The notes: generated from the sequence alone by a model not told the origin. Counted from the first letter of the stretch, positions 1 to 9,180 are shown. The stretch: DNA of 64,000 bases from Rhodococcus sp. ABRD24 (GCF_004328705.1 NZ_CP035319.1:4650001-4714000); one strand, 5' to 3'. Made by a program: numbers and translations.

Positions 1-536
1 GTGCTGACTCTTACCCCATGGGCCGCCAATTCGGCGTCGGCCGCGTCTCCGAAACACAGGACCCCGGCCTTGGTGGCGTTGTAGACGGCCATGCCCGGCA
101 CCGCGACACACCCTGCTATGGATGCGATGTTGACGATCCGGCCGCCGCCGGATGCCATCATCACCCGTCCAGCTGCGCGGGTTCCGTGCAGCACTCCGCG
201 CAGGTTGACGTCCACCACGGTGTCGATCGTCGCATCGTCCTGCTCGAGCAGTGGACCGAGCGGCATGACGCCGGCGTTGTTGATCCAGCCCCACGGCGTG
301 CCGAGAGCCGCTTGGACACCCGTCAGGAAGGATTCGACCGACCGAGGATCGGTGACGTCGAGGACCGTGCCGAAAACTCCGATGGCGTCGGCTGTGCGGC
401 GCACCTCGGTCTCGTCGATGTCGCCGATCGCGACGAGAGCGCCGGAGTCGCGTAGGGCGGCGGCGGTCGCCCGGCCGATGCCCCGCGCCCCGCCGGTTAC
501 CACGACGACGCGACCTGTGATGTCGATTCTTCTCAC
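1..536 (-). CDS. Short-chain dehydrogenase/reductase, partial at window edge
   Basis: An SDR-family NAD(P)-dependent oxidoreductase runs off the left edge, so its C-terminus is missing. The GTG start at 534-536 follows a good Shine-Dalgarno (AGAGGAGAG, read on the minus strand). Visible motifs are the cofactor loop GGARGIG near residue 15, the INNAG motif, the serine segment NIASIAG, and the active-site YNATK. The substrate cannot be read from sequence. It lies 28 bp downstream of the aldehyde dehydrogenase on the same strand and is probably the last visible gene of the leftward operon that begins near 5.07 kb, which suggests a role in oxidising an alcohol or ketone produced by the P450. Confidence 0.85.
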   Translation of the reverse strand, partial: MRRIDITGRVVVVTGGARGIGRATAAALRDSGALVAIGDIDETEVRRTADAIGVFGTVLDVTDPRSVESFLTGVQAALGTPWGWINNAGVMPLGPLLEQDDATIDTVVDVNLRGVLHGTRAAGRVMMASGGGRIVNIASIAGCVAVPGMAVYNATKAGVLCFGDAADAELAAHGVRVS

Positions 537-564
537 TGTTGGCTCTCCTCTGGAACAGCCCCCC

Positions 565-2094
565 TCAGGATCGGTGCCGCGCTCCGAGTAGCGCGCGGGT
601 GCCGGCGTTCATCGCGGCCAGCAGGGTGCCGCGAAGTCGGTCGGGATAGGCGGTCGGAATCCGTTGGGTGGTGACCGTCTGGGGTTCGGTGTAGCGGAGG
701 ATTCCCTCGCGGCCGTGCCGGCGCCCGGTGCCGCTCGACCTCATGCCGCCCATCGGGGCTCCCAGAGACGCGATCGCGGACAGGTAGCCGTCGTTGACGT
801 TCACCGAACCCGCCACCACCTCGGCGGCGATCCGGCGTCCGCGGCGCAGATCCCGGGTCCACACGCTCGCACTCAGGCCGTACTCGCCCTCGTTGGCCCG
901 GCGTACCGCCTCCGCGTCGGAGGCCACCCGGTAGACGGAGACCACCGGACCGAAGGTCTCCTCGGCATAGATTGCCATCTCTGCGGTCACGCCGGTGAGC
1001 ACGGTCGGTTCGTGGAACAGCGGCCCCAGATCTGGACGCGCCCGGCCCCCGGTCATGGCGGTGGCGCCTCTCGCCAGAGCGTCCGCGATGTGCTTCTCTG
1101 TAGTCTCGAGCTGCCGGCGGGAAGTCAGCGATCCCATGTCGACGTCGTAGCCGTACCCGGCGCCGACCCGAAGCTGCTCGGTGCGGGTGACAAGTTCGCG
1201 CACGAATCGGTCGAATATGCTCTCGTGCACATAGATCCGCTCGATGCCGATGCACATCTGCCCGGCATTCGAGAATACCGCCTGTACGGCGCCGCGAGTG
1301 GCCGCCCTGATGTCTGCGTCGGCGCAGACGATCATCGGGTTCTTCCCACCCAATTCGAGCGAGGCTCCAATCAGTCTGTCCGCGCAGCGCCGCGAGATCT
1401 CACGGCCGGTCCTCGTGGAACCAGTGAAGCTCAGGTAATCCACCGCGTCCACGACCGCGGGTCCGATCCGGCTGCCGGGCCCAGTCACTACCTGCCACAA
1501 TGCGTCTGGTATTCCGGCCCGCACTGCCAGGTGGCGGGCGTAGAGCAGCGTGAGCGGGGTCTGCGAGTCGGCCTTGCTGAGTACCGCATTACCGGCGAGC
1601 ACGGCCGGGATCACGTCGCCGACGGCCAGGAAGAGCGGGTAGTTCCACGGTGCGATCACCCCGACCAGGCCCTTCGGCCGGTAGCCGACGCGGGCCGAGA
1701 CCAGTCCCGGCACCGCGCCCCGGACACGACATTCGCGCAGATAGCGGGCGCTGTGGGCGGCGTAGTGCAGGGCGGTGGCGACGACGCCCTGCACTTCGAC
1801 AGCGGCATGCACGCGGGCCTTGCCGGTCTCCCACTGCATGAAGTCGCACAGGCGGTCGTGGTGGTCGACGAGCAGCCTGGCGAAGCGGGCCACGACAGCT
1901 TCCCGGTCCCGGACCGGCCGCGCCGCCCAGGCGGGCTGCGCGGACCGCCCGGCTGCGGCCACGGCGGCGACCGCCTCGGCAGAGGTCTGCGGAACGGAGG
2001 GGAGCGGTTCGCCGGTGAAGGGCGCCGTAGCGCAAGAGAACTCGTCGGATGCGGGGAGCTGCGCCAGCAGCTCTTCATGCAGGGCGCTCAGCAC
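565..2094 (-). CDS. Aldehyde dehydrogenase, succinic-semialdehyde dehydrogenase-like
   Basis: NAD(P)-dependent aldehyde dehydrogenase of 509 residues, a normal family length. Visible are the ELGGKNP segment with the general-base glutamate and the catalytic cysteine in NAGQMCIGIERIYV. As far as I can recall the mycobacterial succinic-semialdehyde dehydrogenase GabD2, the similarity runs the full length, but the family has broad aldehyde specificity and context favours a catabolic aldehyde. The start is GTG at 2092-2094 with no obvious Shine-Dalgarno, so it is less certain than the body of the gene. It follows the TetR gene by 28 bp and precedes the SDR by 28 bp in one apparent operon. Confidence 0.88.
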   Translation of the reverse strand: MLSALHEELLAQLPASDEFSCATAPFTGEPLPSVPQTSAEAVAAVAAAGRSAQPAWAARPVRDREAVVARFARLLVDHHDRLCDFMQWETGKARVHAAVEVQGVVATALHYAAHSARYLRECRVRGAVPGLVSARVGYRPKGLVGVIAPWNYPLFLAVGDVIPAVLAGNAVLSKADSQTPLTLLYARHLAVRAGIPDALWQVVTGPGSRIGPAVVDAVDYLSFTGSTRTGREISRRCADRLIGASLELGGKNPMIVCADADIRAATRGAVQAVFSNAGQMCIGIERIYVHESIFDRFVRELVTRTEQLRVGAGYGYDVDMGSLTSRRQLETTEKHIADALARGATAMTGGRARPDLGPLFHEPTVLTGVTAEMAIYAEETFGPVVSVYRVASDAEAVRRANEGEYGLSASVWTRDLRRGRRIAAEVVAGSVNVNDGYLSAIASLGAPMGGMRSSGTGRRHGREGILRYTEPQTVTTQRIPTAYPDRLRGTLLAAMNAGTRALLGARHRS

Positions 2095-2122
2095 GGCGCA
2101 CCCGCGCTCGTGCGGAACGAGG

Positions 2123-2713
2123 TCACCACACCAGTCGGGTGAGGTATCTCTCGGCGTAGCGGCGTGCCGCGGCGGGATCGGTCGTGTCCAACTGCCCGTG
2201 CGGGTGCAGCATCAGCGACATCGCGATGCGGATGAGGATTTCGGACGCCGCAAGCAGATCGTCCTCCGGCATCGAGGCACCGCTGTGTCGCAGCGCGGCG
2301 GCAACCCGGGCGGCGGTGACGGCGATCGGTGCGCCGTCGGTGCGCGCGGTCACTGCGACCATCAGCTCCGGCTCGCTCTCGAGGATCCGCCCGATCAGCG
2401 GGATCTCGTGGGTCAGTTGGATTCCCCGGGTAAAGCACTCGACGACGGCCTGCGCCGGGTCGAGGTCCTGGGCCAGGGCGTCGAGTTGATCGAAGAACAG
2501 CCCCGCCTCGCGCAGGATGAGCACCTCGACCAGTGCGTCCTTGTTCGGGAACCGTCGGTAAAGGGTGCTGCGGCTGATCCCCGCTCGCTTCGCGATGTCG
2601 TCCATGTTGGTGCGCCGAATCCCGTAGCGCTCGAACTCGTCCCGCGCGGCGTCGAGCATCGTCTGCTCCGCGGTGGTGGCGGGCAGTGTGGTGGGAGCGC
2701 GGCGCGTGGTCAT
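2123..2713 (-). CDS. TetR-family transcriptional regulator
   Basis: TetR-type repressor of 196 residues from the ATG at 2711-2713; a GTG one codon upstream is the alternative. The N-terminal helix-turn-helix is clear (AGISRSTLYRRFPNKDALVEVL, residues about 45-66 in two pieces), followed by a helical ligand-binding domain. It sits between the P450 and the aldehyde dehydrogenase, 21 bp after the P450 stop. A regulator inside an operon commonly controls that operon, so the inverted repeat at 5041-5076 is a plausible operator. That pairing is inferred. The ligand is unknown. Confidence 0.87.
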   Translation of the reverse strand: MTTRRAPTTLPATTAEQTMLDAARDEFERYGIRRTNMDDIAKRAGISRSTLYRRFPNKDALVEVLILREAGLFFDQLDALAQDLDPAQAVVECFTRGIQLTHEIPLIGRILESEPELMVAVTARTDGAPIAVTAARVAAALRHSGASMPEDDLLAASEILIRIAMSLMLHPHGQLDTTDPAAARRYAERYLTRLVW

Positions 2714-2734
2714 CACCGGTCAGCATATCCATCG

Positions 2735-4078
2735 TCAGATCGCTCGCAGCGTCACCGGGAGATGGTCCTTGGGAACCGGCAGTGTGGTGTTGTCGAGCCT
2801 CCAGGTGTAGCCGTCGGGCACGGACCACTCGTACTCGAGCAGGAGATTGTGCATGATCGTCTTGATCTCCATCTGGGCGAAGTAGAGGCCGATGCACTTG
2901 TGCACCCCGCCGCCGAACGGCATCCACGCGTATCGGTGTGACCTGTCCTCGGCGCGTGCGGGGGAGAAGCGGTCCGGGTCGAAGCGTTCAGGATCCGTCC
3001 ACAACGCGGGGTTGTGGTGGTTGACCATGCCGATCGCACTGACATAGGTGCCCTTCGGGACGAAGTGGCCGTCGATCTCGGTGTCCTCCAGGGCTCGTCG
3101 GGCGAGGCCGGGCACCGGCGAGTTCAGCCGCAGCGATTCCTTTATGACGGCGTCGAGCACCGTGAACTCGGCCAGGTTGTCGTAGGTGATGTCACGCGGC
3201 AGCTCGCGGGACTGGGCGCGGGCCCTCTCCTGCCACTCCGGGTGCAGGGCAAGGTAGTACGCCATCGTGGTGAGAGTGATGGTGGAGGTGTCGTGTGCCG
3301 CCATCAGGACGAAGATCATGTGGTTCACCACGTCCTCGTCGGAGAAGGTGTGACCCTCCTCGGACCGCGCCCGGCACAGCACGGAGAACAGGTCCGGGGT
3401 CTCGGTGGCGCGCTTGGCTGGTAGTTGCTCGCGGAAGAACTCCTCGAGCACGGCCCGTCCGGCCAGGCCGCGGGACCACTTGGTTCCGGGGATGTTCCTG
3501 CGGACGAGGGACATCCCGGCGTTGACACAGTCGATGAATGCCTTGTTGATCCGATCCGCCTCCGCGCGCGGCAGATCCAGCCCCATGAAGATCTCCAGCG
3601 CCAGATCGAGGGTCAGTTCCTTGAACCGGTCCAGGATCAGGATGTTCTCGCCGACGGGCAGGCTCCGGACGCCGTCGCGCAGCATCGGCTGCATGTCGTC
3701 GAGGTAGCCGCGCAGGTGCTTGTTGTTGAAGGCCTGCTGCAGGATCAGCCGGTGGTGTCGATGTTCCTCGAAGTCCATCAACAGGATCCCGCGGCGGAAG
3801 AACGGCCCGATCAGGAACCCCCACGCAGGCTCGGCGGCCAGCGCTTTCTGCCGGTTCGCGGCGACCGACTCGGTGCCGTCGGCGGTGAGCGGGACCGCGA
3901 ACTTCTGTCCGAACGCATTGATGTAGGTCATGTCCCCGAAGGCCTCCCGACGCTGGGCCACCAGCCGGATCGGGTTGCGGAAGAACCGCAGGAGTTCGAG
4001 GACTCCCGGATCTCCAGTGCCGTGGATCGGGCGGAGGCCGCTGCCGGCCGGTGGTGGTGCCAACTGCTTGGTACGCAC
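2735..4078 (-). CDS. Cytochrome P450
   Basis: Haem-thiolate monooxygenase of 447 residues. The GTG start at 4076-4078 is chosen because AGGAG lies six to seven bases upstream; the frame stays open further upstream, but only inside the preceding gene. The oxygen-activation helix reads AAHDTS with a normal acid-threonine pair, ExxR appears as ESLR, and the haem loop as FGGGVHKCIG. The start lies 8 bp after the stop of the DUF2236 gene, indicating translational coupling. No ferredoxin or reductase gene is adjacent, so redox partners come from elsewhere. Substrate unknown; pairing with ALDH and SDR suggests stepwise oxidation of an aliphatic or terpenoid carbon. Confidence 0.9.
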   Translation of the reverse strand: MRTKQLAPPPAGSGLRPIHGTGDPGVLELLRFFRNPIRLVAQRREAFGDMTYINAFGQKFAVPLTADGTESVAANRQKALAAEPAWGFLIGPFFRRGILLMDFEEHRHHRLILQQAFNNKHLRGYLDDMQPMLRDGVRSLPVGENILILDRFKELTLDLALEIFMGLDLPRAEADRINKAFIDCVNAGMSLVRRNIPGTKWSRGLAGRAVLEEFFREQLPAKRATETPDLFSVLCRARSEEGHTFSDEDVVNHMIFVLMAAHDTSTITLTTMAYYLALHPEWQERARAQSRELPRDITYDNLAEFTVLDAVIKESLRLNSPVPGLARRALEDTEIDGHFVPKGTYVSAIGMVNHHNPALWTDPERFDPDRFSPARAEDRSHRYAWMPFGGGVHKCIGLYFAQMEIKTIMHNLLLEYEWSVPDGYTWRLDNTTLPVPKDHLPVTLRAI

Positions 4079-4086
4079 GGTATCTC

Positions 4087-5022
4087 CTAGCGAGCGGGGG
4101 CGGATGAGCCCAGGCAGTTCATCAGTGGTCGGGGATCGATCCCGACCCGGCGCCAGGCGTGGTATGCCCAGGGCAGGTACAGCACGCGAAGTGGAAGCCG
4201 GTTGACGAGCGGGTTGATGCGACGCGAGAAGGCGGCGAAGCGCTGGAACCGGCTCTCCTTCTTCGGATTCCATTCGAGACCGCACACTTCACGCATCTGC
4301 GGAGGCAGCGTGCCGACGACGACGGTGCGCATGAAGGCGTTGATCGGAGCGGACAGCACGTTCCACACCGGACGCGGAATCGCCCGCGGGCCGGGCACGC
4401 CCTGGCGGATGTATCCGGTGGCGTAGAGGATTGTCGGAGTCGGCACGAACCGGTCGAGCATCTGCGCCCAGTAGTCGAGGAAGTCCTCGTAGGTCTGCGG
4501 CTGACTCCGATCACTCACCCCGTAGAGCTGGAACCAGATTTTGCTCTCTTCGAAGATCCGCGCCTTCTCCTCGTACGAAAGTCGTCGGATGAAGGTGTCG
4601 GTGACGTAGAGGACCTGGTCGACGAAGGTGGCGTGCGCCCAGTAGAAGAGCTCCGGGTTGAGCGCGTGGTACCGCGAGCCGTCGCTGATCGTGCCCTTGA
4701 TCGGGTTGTGGAAGTCGCGGACCGTGCGCCCCCACTGTTGTGGGTCGTCGCTGTAGACGGTCTTCATGATCGGCGGCCCGCTGCGGCGTGCCCGGCCGAG
4801 CGTGTCCGAGAAGATCACCGAGTGGTCCTCGACTGCTTTCCCGAGCTGCTCGATGCAGTTCTCGGTGCCGGCCAGGCGCTGGAAGCCGAGCAGGCCGCGC
4901 ACGTCGCCGTAGTACTTCCAGATCAGCGAATCGGGGCCCAGCCGCGGCCCCTCAGAGGTGGCGACTGCTTCGACGGGCATGGGGACCGCCTCGCGGATGG
5001 CGGCGTCGAAATCGAGCGGCAT
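4087..5022 (-). CDS. DUF2236 oxygenase-like protein (MpaB/latex-clearing family)
   Basis: Protein of 311 residues with the DUF2236 pattern: DVRGLLGFQRLAG, RTVRDFHNPIKG, the ALNPELFYWAHATFVDQ core and conserved histidines that bind haem b in characterised relatives (rubber oxygenase Lcp, fungal MpaB). Those relatives cleave carbon-carbon double bonds with dioxygen; whether this one does is unproven. The start ATG at 5020-5022 has AGGAA about eight bases upstream; the frame is open further upstream, but those codons overlap the promoter. It is the first gene of the leftward operon and is coupled to the P450, so the two may act in sequence on the same hydrophobic substrate. Confidence 0.82.
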   Translation of the reverse strand: MPLDFDAAIREAVPMPVEAVATSEGPRLGPDSLIWKYYGDVRGLLGFQRLAGTENCIEQLGKAVEDHSVIFSDTLGRARRSGPPIMKTVYSDDPQQWGRTVRDFHNPIKGTISDGSRYHALNPELFYWAHATFVDQVLYVTDTFIRRLSYEEKARIFEESKIWFQLYGVSDRSQPQTYEDFLDYWAQMLDRFVPTPTILYATGYIRQGVPGPRAIPRPVWNVLSAPINAFMRTVVVGTLPPQMREVCGLEWNPKKESRFQRFAAFSRRINPLVNRLPLRVLYLPWAYHAWRRVGIDPRPLMNCLGSSAPAR

Positions 5023-5040
5023 CGATCGTTCCTGTCTGCC

Positions 5041-5105
5041 TTGGGACGGTGGAACAAAACTGTCTCTCTGTCCCAAACGTTAGCGCCGAGTGACCTGCGA
5101 CACAA
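5041..5105 (-). promoter_or_regulatory. Promoter and inverted-repeat operator of the leftward operon
   Basis: On the minus strand a -35 TTGTGT (5100-5105) and a -10 TAACGT (5077-5082) are separated by exactly 17 bp. Directly downstream, over the expected start point, a perfect 7-bp inverted repeat TTGGGAC/GTCCCAA occupies 5041-5047 and 5070-5076. Its position suits a repressor site for the operon's own TetR protein. The elements are seen; the function is inferred. Confidence 0.55.
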
Positions 5106-5227
5106 GGCCGGGCGCGCCCCGTGGCAAGTTGCTTGTCGAGAAAGTCCGCGCGCGGGGCTGGTCTCGGGGAGAGTGGACTACATGCCCCTGTCAGGGTGCT
5201 GGATCCATTCCGCGGAGGGTGATCACG

Positions 5228-6952
5228 GTGGGCGAGCTGCTCTTGAATCCGCACGACTACGACCCGAAGGACCTCGATCCGAACACGCGGCGGCTGCTGC
5301 GCGCGACCGTCGACTGGTTCGAGAATCGCGGTAAACGCCGGCTGCTTCAGGACGACCTGCATGCGGTCTGGGCGGGTGACTTCCTCGACTTCGTCGGACG
5401 GGAGAAACTGTTCGCCACGTTCCTGACCCCGGCCGCAGAGTCTGGCGGGGATCCGAACAAGCGTTGGGATGCTGCCCGCAACGCCGCACTCAGCGAGATT
5501 CTCGGCTTCTACGGCCTCGCGTACTGGTATCTGTGGCAGGTCACGGTGCTGGGGCTCGGCCCGATCTGGATGAGCGAGAACGCGAGCGCCCGCCGGCACG
5601 CCGCCGAGCAACTCGAGGCCGGCGGGGTGATGGCATTCGGGCTATCCGAGCGGGAGCACGGCGCGGACGTGTACTCCACCGACATGCTGCTCACCTCCGT
5701 GCAGGACGGTGGTGTGGCGTTCCGGGCGAACGGAACCAAGTACTACATCGGAAACGGCAACGTGGCGGGCATGGTGTCGGTGTTCGGACGCCGCACCGAC
5801 GTCGAGGGGGCCGACGGGTACGTGTTCTTCGTCGCGGACAGCCGCAACCTGCACTACCGCCTGCTCGACAACGTCGTGCACGGTCAGATGTATGTGAGCA
5901 CGTTCGCGTTGCGGGATTATCCGGTCCGAGACCGGGACATCCTGCACACCGGGCCGGACGCGTTCTCGGCGGCGCTCAATACGGTCAACGTCGGGAAGTT
6001 CAACCTGTGCACCGCCTCGATCGGCATCTGCGAGCACGCTTTCTACGAAGCGATCACCCACGCGCACAACAGGGTTCTGTACGGCAAGCGGGTCACCGAA
6101 TTCCCGCATGTGCGGGCTGCTTTCGTCGACGCCTACTCCCGGCTGGTCGCGATGAAACTGTTCAGCGCCCGCGCAGTGGACTACTTTCGCAGTGCAGGCC
6201 CGGAGGATCGCCGCTACCTGCTGTTCAACCCGATGACGAAGGCCAAGGTCACCTCGGAGGGGGAGGCCGTGGTGACGCTGCTGCACGATGTGATCGCCGC
6301 CAAAGGCTACGAGAAGGACACGTATTTCAGGGAAGCGGCGGAGATGATCGGCACGTTGCCGAAACTCGAGGGCACTGTGCACGTCAACGTCGGGTTGATC
6401 CTGAAGTTCATGCCGAACTATCTGTTCAATCCGGCGTCGTATCCGGACGTCGGGACTCGCACCGATCCCACCGACGACGAGTTCTTCTGGGCACAAGGCC
6501 CAACTCGTGGTGCGGGGAAGGTGCAGTTTCACGACTGGACGCGGGCATATGAGGCGTTCGCCGATGTCCTGAACGTCGCGCGGTTCCTCGAGCAGGCCCT
6601 CGCGTTACGGGAGCTGATCGCCACCGCCGGTCCGGACGAGGCTCAACGTGAGGATCTGGACTTCCTGCTCACGATCGGGCACCTGTTCGAGCTGGTGATC
6701 TATGGCCAGTTGATCCTCGAGCAGGCCGACATCGCGGGCCTGGACCGGGATCTACTCGAGCAGATCTTCGACTTCCAGATCCGCGACTTCTCGGCGCATG
6801 CGGTTGCGCTGTACGGCAAGCCATCGTCGACGCCGGCGCAGCAGGAGTGGGCGATGGCCGCGATCCGTAAGCCCGCCGTCGACGCCGGTCGCTTCGGGCG
6901 GGTCTGGGAGCAGGTCGTCGCGTACGACGGTGCCTACGAGATGCGGCCCTAG
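5228..6952 (+). CDS. Acyl-CoA dehydrogenase/oxidase family protein
   Basis: Flavoprotein of 574 residues, longer than the usual 380-400 because of an extended N-terminal region and a long helical C-terminus, as in acyl-CoA-oxidase-like members. The FAD/substrate segment GVMAFGLSEREHGADVYS lies near residue 140, and the region ANGTKYYIGNGNVAG matches the beta domain. The GTG at 5228 is chosen because GGAGG ends nine bases upstream; another GTG at 5219 overlaps that Shine-Dalgarno. It diverges from the P450 operon across a shared regulatory region. The likely role is alpha-beta dehydrogenation of an acyl-CoA; the chain type is unknown. Confidence 0.82.
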   Translation: MGELLLNPHDYDPKDLDPNTRRLLRATVDWFENRGKRRLLQDDLHAVWAGDFLDFVGREKLFATFLTPAAESGGDPNKRWDAARNAALSEILGFYGLAYWYLWQVTVLGLGPIWMSENASARRHAAEQLEAGGVMAFGLSEREHGADVYSTDMLLTSVQDGGVAFRANGTKYYIGNGNVAGMVSVFGRRTDVEGADGYVFFVADSRNLHYRLLDNVVHGQMYVSTFALRDYPVRDRDILHTGPDAFSAALNTVNVGKFNLCTASIGICEHAFYEAITHAHNRVLYGKRVTEFPHVRAAFVDAYSRLVAMKLFSARAVDYFRSAGPEDRRYLLFNPMTKAKVTSEGEAVVTLLHDVIAAKGYEKDTYFREAAEMIGTLPKLEGTVHVNVGLILKFMPNYLFNPASYPDVGTRTDPTDDEFFWAQGPTRGAGKVQFHDWTRAYEAFADVLNVARFLEQALALRELIATAGPDEAQREDLDFLLTIGHLFELVIYGQLILEQADIAGLDRDLLEQIFDFQIRDFSAHAVALYGKPSSTPAQQEWAMAAIRKPAVDAGRFGRVWEQVVAYDGAYEMRP

Positions 6953-7135
6953 TAGACCGCAGCCGGCGGGGGAGAGGGTACTCGTCCTTGGAAATGGCAC
7001 CCGCTCCGCGATCAGTGAGAGGTGCTCCCGGTCGGCACCGAGCCGGCGAGAGAATTCATACCGGTGAATCGATTCGTGCGGCGGGCACGCCCGACTCACA
7101 TCAGATCACTGTGGGTGGTCCTCGCCGGAGCGCAT

Positions 7136-7657
7136 TCACGGGGCGCGCTTGCCCCTCCGTGACCGTGAGTCGATCCCTGCCTTGACCGAATCTCGGTTCA
7201 GGCGTACCCGAAGTCCGTCGAGGCCGACTTCGGCACCCGATTCGCTCACCAACTGGACGCGGACCGGCGCCCCAGTAGCTTCCTCGACGATGCGTAGCGG
7301 GCCACCGTCATCGTGCAAGTACTTGTCACCCCACTGCATCAAGGCGATCACCGCGGGAAGTAGATCACGACCCATTTCAGTCAGCACATACTCGTACCGG
7401 GTGCGTTGCCCTGGTACGCGGTACGGACTCTTGGTCAGCAGTCCTGCCTGCACCAGGTCCTTGAGACGCGCCGAGGCGACGGCGTCGGTTATGCCGACCC
7501 GATGCGCGAAATCGTCGAATCGCGTAGTGCCGTAGTAGGCCTCACGCAACAGAAGAATCGCCGAACGTGTACCGACGACCTCCATGGCGCGGCCGATCGA
7601 ACAGTGGTCGCCAGTTTCCCAAGCTTCGCGGTCCGATAGCGCCCCTTCCAATTTCAT
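7136..7657 (-). CDS. HxlR-family transcriptional regulator
   Basis: Winged-helix HxlR regulator of about 173 residues. The characteristic N-terminal cysteine and helix are visible in HCSIGRAMEVVGTRSAILLLREA, then FDDFAHRVGITDAVASARL and the wing segment RYEYVLTEMGRDLLP. ATG at 7655-7657 is preferred because AGGA sits six bases upstream; an ATG two codons earlier overlaps that site. It diverges from the MFS transporter 60 bp away and probably represses it, a common arrangement for this family. The signal it senses is unknown. Confidence 0.88.
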   Translation of the reverse strand: MKLEGALSDREAWETGDHCSIGRAMEVVGTRSAILLLREAYYGTTRFDDFAHRVGITDAVASARLKDLVQAGLLTKSPYRVPGQRTRYEYVLTEMGRDLLPAVIALMQWGDKYLHDDGGPLRIVEEATGAPVRVQLVSESGAEVGLDGLRVRLNRDSVKAGIDSRSRRGKRAP

Positions 7658-7680
7658 CACCATTCCTACAGCCTACTGAC

Positions 7681-7709
7681 TTGCCAACAGTGAAGCCAGC
7701 CCCTAACGT
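7681..7709 (+). promoter_or_regulatory. Promoter of the MFS transporter, leaderless
   Basis: -35 TTGCCA (7681-7686), 17-bp spacer, -10 TAACGT (7704-7709). The ATG begins seven bases after the -10 box, so transcription probably starts at or next to the initiation codon, consistent with the lack of a Shine-Dalgarno. A small inverted repeat ACTG/CAGT (7675-7678, 7688-7691) overlaps the -35 and could take part in repressor binding, but it is too short to weigh heavily. Confidence 0.55.
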
Positions 7710-7716
7710 GCTGAAT

Positions 7717-9180
7717 ATGGTCATTAATAGTCAGAGTGATGTCACGCCCAGACGGCCACCTTCTGCGGCGGCCACGCTCACAATCCTCTGTGGCGCACCG
7801 TTTCTCGCGAGCCTCGACCTGTTCGTCGTAAATGTCGCTTTCGATCAGATCGGCACGAGCTTTCCGGGCCACTCACTCGCCGACATGAGCTGGGTACTCA
7901 GCGGCTACGCCATCGTCTATGCAGCCCTGTTGATCCCGCTCGGTCGGTGGGCGGACAATGTCGGACACAAGCGAGTGTTCCTGATGGGTCTGGCGGTGTT
8001 CACCGTCGCGAGCGCTGCCGCCGCGGTCAGCCCTGGGCTGTGGGCGCTCGTGGGCTTCCGCCTCCTACAGGCAGTCGGAGCCGCAGCTCTTACCCCCACA
8101 AGTCTGGGTTTGCTGCTCAACTCCGTGCCATTGGAGAAGCGCGCAATCTCCGTTCGAATCTGGGCCGCGGTCAGCGGTGCCGCCGCTGCCGCATTCGGTC
8201 CGGTTGTCGGCGGATTGCTCGTCGAGGTGAGCTGGCGGTGGATCTTCTTGATCAACATCCCTTTCGGTATCGTTCTTCTCATCGCCGGGACGCGTGTTCT
8301 CGCCGAATGCCGAACCCTGCGGGCGGATTCGAAACTCGATCTGTTCGGCGCAGTGTTGCTCGCGGTCGGCATCGGCGCACTGACCACCGCGATTGTGCAG
8401 GGCCACGACTGGGGGTGGACCAGCTCCGGCGTGATCGCAGCCTTCGTCGTCGCGGTGGTTGCTTCGATCGGATTCCTCCTCAACAACTCTCGCAGGCGAT
8501 CGCCGCTGGTAGATCCGAGCCTGTTCAGGTTGAGGACCTTCACCTGGTCGAACATTGGTGCACTGGTGTTCAGCGCGAGCTTTGCCGCAGGACTCCTCGG
8601 CCTGGTTCTCTGGCTGCAAACAGTGTGGGATTACTCCGCAGTGAGGACCGGACTCGCGATCACCCCAGGACCGATCATGGTGCCGATCTTCGCGATGGTC
8701 GGACAGGCCCTAACCAAGCGCTTCAAGGCCTCCACGCTCGCTTTCGCGGGCAGCGTGCTCTGGGCAGCCGGGACAGTACTGATCCTGCTGTCCGTCGATT
8801 CCCAGCCGGACTATGTCACAGCGGTGCTCCCAGGATGGCTCCTCAGCGGTATCGGCGTCGGCCTGACCTTGCCGACCATCCTGTCGTCCGCTACCGCGCA
8901 GCTGCCGCCTACCAGCGCTGCAACCGGTAGTGCAGTGGTGAACATGACGCGCCAGATCGGCACCGTTCTCGGTATCAGCGGACTCATCGCCCTCATCGGC
9001 AGTCCGATCGGCTTCGACGCGGCGCACGAGGCCTTTCAGCGAGCCTGGTGGGCAGTCGCAGCGACAGGACTGCTGAGCGCCGTCGTCGCTTTCGGGCTGA
9101 CCCCTCGCAGTTCCGTCGCCCCATCTCCCGTTCCCGGATCGACCGAAGCAGAGAACACCCCCTCGGTGACAACCAACTGA
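7717..9180 (+). CDS. MFS drug-resistance-type exporter (DHA2-like, 14 TM)
   Basis: Major-facilitator transporter of 487 residues in the inner membrane, about 14 hydrophobic segments, typical of the DHA2/EmrB drug:proton antiporters. Motif A appears as PLGRWADNVGHKRVF after the second helix, and motif C-like glycine/proline-rich sequence as GAAAAAFGPVVGGLL. The ATG at 7717 is chosen for its position just after a promoter. The regulator of the neighbouring divergent gene is HxlR-type. A thiolase follows 61 bp downstream. Export of a hydrophobic metabolite or toxin is likely; a link to the polyyne-like cluster 5 kb away is only positional. Confidence 0.88.
   Translation: MVINSQSDVTPRRPPSAAATLTILCGAPFLASLDLFVVNVAFDQIGTSFPGHSLADMSWVLSGYAIVYAALLIPLGRWADNVGHKRVFLMGLAVFTVASAAAAVSPGLWALVGFRLLQAVGAAALTPTSLGLLLNSVPLEKRAISVRIWAAVSGAAAAAFGPVVGGLLVEVSWRWIFLINIPFGIVLLIAGTRVLAECRTLRADSKLDLFGAVLLAVGIGALTTAIVQGHDWGWTSSGVIAAFVVAVVASIGFLLNNSRRRSPLVDPSLFRLRTFTWSNIGALVFSASFAAGLLGLVLWLQTVWDYSAVRTGLAITPGPIMVPIFAMVGQALTKRFKASTLAFAGSVLWAAGTVLILLSVDSQPDYVTAVLPGWLLSGIGVGLTLPTILSSATAQLPPTSAATGSAVVNMTRQIGTVLGISGLIALIGSPIGFDAAHEAFQRAWWAVAATGLLSAVVAFGLTPRSSVAPSPVPGSTEAENTPSVTTN

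Noticed and set aside
6953..7135. Possible gene or element between the acyl-CoA dehydrogenase and HxlR genes
   Set aside because: Only short frames and a weak 5-bp inverted repeat; nothing supportable.
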